Source of the DNA: Planctomycetota bacterium
Lineage (GTDB): Bacteria > Planctomycetota > Brocadiia > CAIUPP01
Length of the DNA stretch: 37,608 nucleotides
Assembly (NCBI GenBank): GCA_022705425.1
Contig: JAKJEM010000028.1
Location: 1 to 37,608 of the forward strand
Direction of reading: 5' to 3'
Positions within the stretch are counted from its first letter, which is position 1; each line of letters begins with the position of its first letter. A program made the position numbers and the translations under genes. The notes under the pieces were generated by a model. It was given only the letters and a program-made list of their open reading frames with translations. It had not been told where the DNA came from and did not search any database. Of this stretch, positions 32,713 through 37,608 are shown in pieces.

Positions 32713-32889
32713 ATGCCCCCTGCGGAGAAGCCTTCGGTTCCGCGCCGGCGCGTCCGCGTGTTGCTGCGGCGGATCGGCGTCTGGCTCGACGCCTGGTGCC
32801 TGCGCGGCTATTCCCACGACACGCACTGCTGGCCCGCCAAGGTCGAGCGGCTGCGGACGCTGAAGCGGACGTCGAACCAGATCCGGTAG
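32713..32889 (+). CDS. small hypothetical protein, 58 residues
   Basis: ATG 32713 to TAG 32889 encodes a basic protein starting MPPAEKPSVPRRRVRVLLRR. The middle is rich in Trp, Cys and His (WLDAWCLRGYSHDTHCW) and the end is Arg/Lys-rich. AAGG lies about nine bases upstream of the ATG, and a good promoter is placed 70 bp before it. I do not recognise a family. Two Cys and two His in 12 residues could bind metal, but the spacing is not a known finger. It is followed 39 bp later by the flavin reductase gene on the same strand. Confidence 0.5.
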   Translation: MPPAEKPSVPRRRVRVLLRRIGVWLDAWCLRGYSHDTHCWPAKVERLRTLKRTSNQIR

Positions 32890-32928
32890 CCGGGGGGCGC
32901 GACCGAAGGTCCTGGGAGGGTTCCTGCC

Positions 32929-33465
32929 ATGAAGAATGTCCCCCTGTCGGAGGCGCGCGCGGTCTTTGCGCGGCCGGAGCGGATCGTCTGGGCGGTGGCG
33001 GAGCACGGCGGACGCCGCAGCATCTGCCCGCTGGGCTGGAAGATGAACACCTCGATCACGCCGCCGATGATGGCGATCAGCGTGGCGCCGGCGCGCTTCA
33101 CGCACGACCTGATCGCCGGCTCCGGGGAGTTCGTGCTGGCCTGGCCGGGGGAGGACCTGGCGGAGGCCACGTATGTCTGCGGCACGCGTAGCGGGCGCGA
33201 CATGGACAAGTTTGCCCAGATGAAGTTGACGGCCCTTCCGGCCCAGGTGGTCAAAGCGCCACTCATTGCGGAGTGCGCGGCGAACCTGGAGTGTCGCGTG
33301 GCGGGGCGGCTGACCTCGGGCGACCACACGATCTTTGTGGGGGAGATCGTCGCCGCGTGGGTTCACGAATCGCCCGGGCGCCTGCTATGCAGCATCGGGC
33401 GGGAGTCCGGCTACGAGTTCCTGCTGCAGAAGGGCGGCTACCGTTTCGGGGTGATTCGCGCGTAG
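32929..33465 (+). CDS. flavin reductase-like domain protein (flavoredoxin type)
   Basis: 178 residues of the FMN-binding split-barrel flavin reductase family. VWAVAEHGGRRSICPLGWKMNTSITPPMMAISVAP is the typical first half, where FMN phosphate is bound by the strand-loop after the N-S/T-x-T-P-P-M. FTHDLIAGSGEFVLAWP, GTRSGRDMDKF and LECRVAGRLTSGDHTIFVGEIVAAWV follow. It could reduce free flavin or act as an electron carrier (flavoredoxin). GGGAGGG lies before the ATG. It converges with mutS, with only 12 bp between the two stop codons and no visible terminator. Confidence 0.88.
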   Translation: MKNVPLSEARAVFARPERIVWAVAEHGGRRSICPLGWKMNTSITPPMMAISVAPARFTHDLIAGSGEFVLAWPGEDLAEATYVCGTRSGRDMDKFAQMKLTALPAQVVKAPLIAECAANLECRVAGRLTSGDHTIFVGEIVAAWVHESPGRLLCSIGRESGYEFLLQKGGYRFGVIRA

Positions 33466-33477
33466 GGCCGCCGCGGG

Positions 33478-36108
33478 TCAGGCCTTCTTCTTTGCCCCCG
33501 AGACCAGCGCCTTGAGTTCATGGAGCTTGTTGAGCGCGTCGAGGGGCGTCAGCGCGGCGGGGTCGAGACGGCGCAACTGGTCGGCCACGAGGTCGGACTC
33601 GGTCGAGAAGAGGAAGAGCTGGATGCCCTCCTCGCGCTCGCGGCGGCTGCGGCGACGGCCGGGCGTCGCCGCCAGTCGCGGCTGGTCGCGCGCGTCCAGC
33701 GAGGCGTTCTCCAGGTTGGCCAGGATGACCTTGGCGCGCTCGACGACCTCGCGCGGGACGCCGGCCAGACGCGCGACGTGGATGCCGTAGCTCTTGTCCG
33801 TCGCCCCCTCGACGATTCGGCGCAGGAAGATGATCTCGTCCTGCCACTCGCGGACGGCCACGTTGCGGTTGCGGATGCTGTCGAACAGGGAGGCCAGTTC
33901 GGCGAGTTCGTGGTAGTGCGTGGCGAAGAGGGTGCGGCTGCCGCAGCGCTGGACAATGTGTTCGGCGACGGCCCAGGCGATGCTGACGCCGTCGAAGGTG
34001 CTGGTACCCCGCCCCACTTCATCCAGGATGATGAGGCTGCGCGGGGTGGCGTTGTTGAGGATGTTGGCGGTCTCGACCATCTCGACCATGAAGGTGCTCT
34101 GGCCGCGGCTGAGTTCGTCGGCGGCGCCGACGCGGGTGAAGATGCGATCCACCAGGCCGACGCGCGCGGACGCGGCCGGCACGAAGGCGCCGATATGCGC
34201 CATCAGGGCGATCAGCGCCGCCTGGCGGATGTAGGTGGACTTGCCGGCCATGTTGGGTCCGGTGATGACCATCATCAGCGCCTTGTCGTCCAACTCCGTG
34301 TCGTTGGGGACAAAGGGCTCGGAGGTCGTGCGTTCGAGGACGGGATGGCGCCCGTCGCGGATGATGAGTTCGCGCCCTTCGGTCATCTGGGGGCGGACGT
34401 AGCGGTAGTCGGCCGCCGCGTCGGCGAGGGAGGCCAGGGCGTCGAGTTCGGCCAGGAGGCGGGCCGACTCCTGCAGGCGCGCGGTGTGGGCGGCCACGCC
34501 TTCGCGCGTCCGGACGAAGAGGTCGTACTCGATGTCGCAGGCCCGCTCGCTCGCGGTCAGCACCTTGGCCTCGTACTCCTTCAACTCCGGCGTGATGTAC
34601 CGCTCCGCATTCTTCAGCGTCTGCTTGCGGACGTAATCCGGCGGGATCCTCTCCTGGTGCGTGTGAGTGATTTCGATGTAGTAGCCGAAGACCTGGTTGT
34701 AGCCGACCTTGAGGGAGGGGATTCCGGTGCGGTCGGTTTCCTGCGCCTGGAAGCGGGCGATCCAGCTCTTGCCGTCGCGCTGGATCGAGCGCAGTTCGTC
34801 GAGTTCGGCGGCGTAACCGTCGCGGATGAGGCCGCCTTCCTTGAGGGTGACGGGCGGCTCGGGATGGATGGCGGCGGCGATCAGCGCGCGGGCCTCCTCG
34901 ACGGGATCGAGGCGCGCGCCGATCTCGCGAAGGCGGGCGGTGCGGGCGGCGGCGAGGCGCTCCTTGAGCGCCGGCAGCGGTTCGAGCGAGCGGCGCAGGG
35001 CCAGCAGGTCGCGCGCGTTGGCGCGTCCGGTCGCCGTGCGGGCCGTCAGCCGCTCGACGTCGTACACCTCGTGCAGGCGGGCGCGCAACTCCTGGCGCAG
35101 GGCGCGGTCCTTGAAGAACTCCTCCACGCCGTCCTGGCGAGCCACGATGGCCTCGATCGCGCGCAGCGGGTTGAGGATCCAGTCCTTGAGCATCCGCGCG
35201 CCCATCGGCGTCTGCGTGCGGTCGAGCAGCCACAGGAGGGTGCCGTGGCGCTCGCCTTCGCGCAGGGTGCGCACAAGCTCCAGGCTGGCGCAGGTGGAAC
35301 GGTCGAGGACGACGCGGTCGCCGTCGCCGATGCGCGTCAGGCGGCGGATGTGGCCGAGGGAGATCTTCTGTGTTTCCTGGAGGTATTGCAGCGTCGCGCC
35401 GGCGGCGCAGAGGGCTGGACCAAGCCCGTCGCATCCGAATCCTGCCAGCGAACGGACCTGGAAATGCTCCAGGAGGAGCTTTTCCGCCGCCGCCCGCCCG
35501 AAGGCCCAGTCCGGACGCGCCGTGATCATGGCGCGCGTCTCGCGGCGCAGGCGCTCCACAAGGGGGTCCTGCGCCTGGGCATGGCTTTCGGCGATCAGCG
35601 TTTCCGAAGGGTTCAGCCGGGCCAGTTCGTCCGCCAGCGTGGCGGGGTCCAGGTCCGCCGCGTGGAACTCGCCGGTGCTCAAGTCCACCCACGAGAGGCC
35701 GGCCTTCCCTTCCGCGCACAAGAGGGCGGCCAGGTAGTTGTGGTCGCGGCTTTCGAGGAGGGAGTCCTCGGTGACCGTGCCGGGGGTCATGATGCGGGTG
35801 ACGTCGCGCTCGACCAGGCCCTTGGCCTCGCGGGGGTCCTGCACCTGGTCGCAGATGGCCACCTTGTGCCCCGCCTGGATCAGGCGTTTGACGTAGGTGT
35901 GGACGGAGTGGTGCGGGACGCCGGCCATGGGAATGGCCTTGTCGCCCTTGCTGCGCGAGGTCAGGGTGAGTCCGAGGATGCGCGCGGCGACCTGCGCGTC
36001 CTCGTTGAACATCTCGTAGAAGTCCCCCATGCGGAAGAGCAGGATCATGCCGGGGTAGCGGGCCTTGGCCTGCAGGTACTGGCGCATCATCGGGGTGTCT
36101 TGGGACAT
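33478..36108 (-). CDS. mutS: DNA mismatch repair protein MutS
   Basis: 876 residues, normal for MutS. The mismatch-reading motif is GDFYEMF (Phe30, Glu32) near the N-terminus. The ATPase has Walker A GPNMAGKSTYIRQ and Walker B/signature LDEVGRGTSTFDG, with THYHELAEL after it. The start at 36108 (MSQDTPMMRQYLQAKA) fits the family; the frame extends 25 residues upstream, but that part overlaps the leader and has no homologous look. MutS finds base mismatches and recruits MutL. It is a single gene with its own promoter at 36155-36183. Confidence 0.97.
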   Translation of the reverse strand: MSQDTPMMRQYLQAKARYPGMILLFRMGDFYEMFNEDAQVAARILGLTLTSRSKGDKAIPMAGVPHHSVHTYVKRLIQAGHKVAICDQVQDPREAKGLVERDVTRIMTPGTVTEDSLLESRDHNYLAALLCAEGKAGLSWVDLSTGEFHAADLDPATLADELARLNPSETLIAESHAQAQDPLVERLRRETRAMITARPDWAFGRAAAEKLLLEHFQVRSLAGFGCDGLGPALCAAGATLQYLQETQKISLGHIRRLTRIGDGDRVVLDRSTCASLELVRTLREGERHGTLLWLLDRTQTPMGARMLKDWILNPLRAIEAIVARQDGVEEFFKDRALRQELRARLHEVYDVERLTARTATGRANARDLLALRRSLEPLPALKERLAAARTARLREIGARLDPVEEARALIAAAIHPEPPVTLKEGGLIRDGYAAELDELRSIQRDGKSWIARFQAQETDRTGIPSLKVGYNQVFGYYIEITHTHQERIPPDYVRKQTLKNAERYITPELKEYEAKVLTASERACDIEYDLFVRTREGVAAHTARLQESARLLAELDALASLADAAADYRYVRPQMTEGRELIIRDGRHPVLERTTSEPFVPNDTELDDKALMMVITGPNMAGKSTYIRQAALIALMAHIGAFVPAASARVGLVDRIFTRVGAADELSRGQSTFMVEMVETANILNNATPRSLIILDEVGRGTSTFDGVSIAWAVAEHIVQRCGSRTLFATHYHELAELASLFDSIRNRNVAVREWQDEIIFLRRIVEGATDKSYGIHVARLAGVPREVVERAKVILANLENASLDARDQPRLAATPGRRRSRREREEGIQLFLFSTESDLVADQLRRLDPAALTPLDALNKLHELKALVSGAKKKA

Positions 36109-36154
36109 GGGGCGACCTGTGTGACCGGTGGGCGCAACGCAACGGCGTGCGGGG

Positions 36155-36183
36155 AGTATAGCAAAGGCTCGGAGAAGGCACAA
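36155..36183 (-). promoter_or_regulatory. promoter of mutS
   Basis: On the minus strand, TTGTGC (36183-36178) and TATACT (36160-36155) are separated by 17 bp. The leader to the ATG at 36108 would be about 40 bases. It lies back to back with the pckG promoter, 24 bp apart. Confidence 0.55.
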
Positions 36184-36206
36184 AGGCAGTACGCTTCAAC
36201 TTCGAG

Positions 36207-36235
36207 TTGACTTCCGGGCCCCAAAACCGTACACT
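36207..36235 (+). promoter_or_regulatory. promoter of pckG
   Basis: TTGACT (36207-36212) and TACACT (36230-36235) with a 17-bp spacer, about 150 bp before the pckG start, leaving a leader of about 140 bases. A second TACACT (36302-36307) lies closer but has no well-spaced -35. Confidence 0.6.
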
Positions 36236-36384
36236 CCCGCCTTCAAGTCGGCGATCTCCCGGACGGATTTGACCCTTGGATCAGAACGGGCGGGGAATCC
36301 CTACACTTTTTTCGCCCCGGCGCGGGCGTGTGGCCCGCCAACCGGCAGCCGATGGTGACGGGTCTGAATGAAAGGTGAGCCGCC

Positions 36385-37608
36385 ATGGTGGACAGCTATG
36401 ACGCCGTTCTCCGCAAGTGCATGGACGACGCCAATTTCCGCAAGCTGATGGCGGTGCCGAACCTGGCCGTACACCATTTCGTCGCCGACGCCGTCACGCT
36501 CTGCGCGCCGCGCGACGTTTTCATCGTTTCCGACGACCCGAAGGACATCGAGCACGTTCGCCGCCAGGCCGTGGCTCTCCGGGAGGAGACGCCGCTGGCC
36601 ATACCGGGCCATACCGTCCACTTCGACGGGATGAACGACCAGGGGCGCGACCGCGAGGTGACCAAGTACCTGGTGCCCACCACCGACACGCTGAGCAAGG
36701 CCCTCAATCAGGTCGAGCGCGAGGCGGGCCTGTCCGAGGTGCGCGGCCTGCTGCGCGACTCGATGAAGGGGCGGACGCTGATCGTGCGCTTCCTGTCCCT
36801 GGGGCCGACCGGGTCGGCCTTCAGCGTCGGCTGCGTTCAGTGTACGGATTCCTGGTATGTGGCCCACAGTGAAGAGCTGCTCTACCGCGCCGCCTACACG
36901 CAGTTCACGCGCCAGGCCAACGCCGAGTTCTTCTCCTTCATGCACTCCGCCGGCAAGATGGACGCGAGCATGATCAGCGTCGAGGCGGAGAAGAAGCGGA
37001 TTTACATAGACTACACGCACGACACCATCTACAGCGTGAACACGCAGTACGCCGGGAACACCGTGGGGCTGAAGAAGCTGGCGCTGCGCCTGACGATCCG
37101 CAAGGCCGACCGCGAGGGCTGGCTGGCGGAGCACATGCTACTGGTGGGGGTGCGCGGCCCCAAGGGCCGCAAGACGTACCTCGCCGGCGCCTTTCCCAGC
37201 GCCTGCGGCAAGACCTCGACGGCCATGCTGCCGGGGGAGACGATCCTCGGCGACGACATCGCTTACTTCCGCAGCATCGGCGGGGAAGCGCGGGCCGTCA
37301 ACGCCGAAAGCGGCATCTTCGGCATCATCCAGAGCATCACCGCCGGCGGCGACCCGATCATTCACAGCGTCCTGACGACGCCCGGCGAGGTCATCTTTAG
37401 CAATGTCCTCGTCAAGGACGGAAAGCCGTACTGGCTCGACATGGGCGCGCCCCTTCCCAAGGACGGCGTGAACTTCTCGGGCGCCTGGTTCGAGGGGAAG
37501 AAGGACGCCTCCGGCGCGCCGATCCCCGCCGCCCACAAGAATGCGCGCTACACCGTCAGTCTGCGCGCCCTGGCCAATGCCGACCCGGAACTGGACAACC
37601 CCAACGGC
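36385..37608 (+). CDS. pckG: phosphoenolpyruvate carboxykinase (GTP type), 3' end missing
   Basis: 408 codons visible; the frame is open at the window end. ATG 36385 follows AAAGGTGAG. The P-loop of GTP-type PEPCK is GAFPSACGKTSTAM (PSACGKT at about residues 271-277, with the reactive Cys at 274), followed by GDDIAYF. Earlier blocks (YAGNTVGLKKLALRL and WLAEHMLLVGVRGPKG) also match. The usual GKTN is GKTS here. ATP-type enzymes have a different P-loop, so the GTP type is clear. It converts oxaloacetate to PEP and CO2 with GTP. About the last third, including the guanine-binding part, is beyond the window. Confidence 0.93.
   Translation, partial: MVDSYDAVLRKCMDDANFRKLMAVPNLAVHHFVADAVTLCAPRDVFIVSDDPKDIEHVRRQAVALREETPLAIPGHTVHFDGMNDQGRDREVTKYLVPTTDTLSKALNQVEREAGLSEVRGLLRDSMKGRTLIVRFLSLGPTGSAFSVGCVQCTDSWYVAHSEELLYRAAYTQFTRQANAEFFSFMHSAGKMDASMISVEAEKKRIYIDYTHDTIYSVNTQYAGNTVGLKKLALRLTIRKADREGWLAEHMLLVGVRGPKGRKTYLAGAFPSACGKTSTAMLPGETILGDDIAYFRSIGGEARAVNAESGIFGIIQSITAGGDPIIHSVLTTPGEVIFSNVLVKDGKPYWLDMGAPLPKDGVNFSGAWFEGKKDASGAPIPAAHKNARYTVSLRALANADPELDNPNG

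Noticed and set aside
33520..36210. 896-codon plus-strand frame antisense to mutS
   Set aside because: It is the mirror of mutS in GC-rich DNA; its translation is low-complexity (rich in G, V, A, D, E) and resembles no protein, while mutS on the other strand is unmistakable.
1..37608. tRNA or rRNA genes
   Set aside because: No cloverleaf-like segment with T-loop and matching acceptor ends, and no rRNA-like stretch, was found on either strand by reading.

Overview
This is a high-GC bacterial chromosome segment (roughly two thirds G+C by eye) with tightly packed genes and standard stop-codon use. The gene set is PPi-type phosphofructokinase, GTP-type PEP carboxykinase, McsA-McsB-ClpC with no CtsR in view, RNase G next to rplU-rpmA, and several large carbohydrate-active proteins. 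This suggests an environmental bacterium of the Planctomycetota/Lentisphaerota/Hydrogenedentota/Sumerlaeota/Armatimonadota kind. No marker in the window fixes the phylum, so that placement is inference.

Bases 1-8509 hold the end of a YgjP-like metallopeptidase, a minus-strand pair of overlapping amidohydrolase-fold genes, and a plus-strand run of three glycan-related genes. These are a GH36-like alpha-galactosidase split by one in-frame TGA, a secreted right-handed beta-helix protein, and an alpha/alpha-toroid lyase-like protein. Bases 13385-17883 (minus) add a secreted 1200-residue PcRGLX/YetA-like protein and a kelch-like propeller. Together these look like a pectin or rhamnogalacturonan type degradation locus.

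Bases 8603-13285 are the most unusual part. One uninterrupted 1560-codon frame encodes a type ISP/IIG-like restriction-modification protein with a PD-(D/E)XK-like N-terminus, methyltransferase motifs and an ISP-type C-terminus, but no helicase. About twenty copies or remnants of one 25-bp palindromic repeat sit inside the frame, in both orientations and at seven places. One cluster encloses a complete REP-associated tyrosine transposase (RAYT) domain, also in frame. The repeat has no stop codon in any of six frames and its tandem arrays have a 33-bp (11-codon) period. It therefore behaves as a translatable REP-like element. Another copy lies in the intergenic region at 32551-32575, close to one copy of a second dispersed repeat.

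Bases 18203-25289 hold an alpha/beta hydrolase, then a long plus-strand cluster: PPi-phosphofructokinase, PHP phosphoesterase, a membrane-anchored TPR protein (apparent frameshift near its C-terminus), DUF2344/TIGR03936 protein, RNase G, rplU and rpmA. It ends in a strong intrinsic terminator. Bases 25380-32399 form a second likely operon: queD, a pterin-binding methyltransferase, mcsA, mcsB, clpC, a sugar isomerase/epimerase and a UPF0280 protein. The clpC frame lacks exactly the nine residues containing the Walker A lysine of its first ATPase domain. Bases 32713-37608 hold a 58-residue hypothetical protein, a flavin reductase, mutS (minus) and the 5' two thirds of pckG, the last two divergent with a recognisable promoter each.
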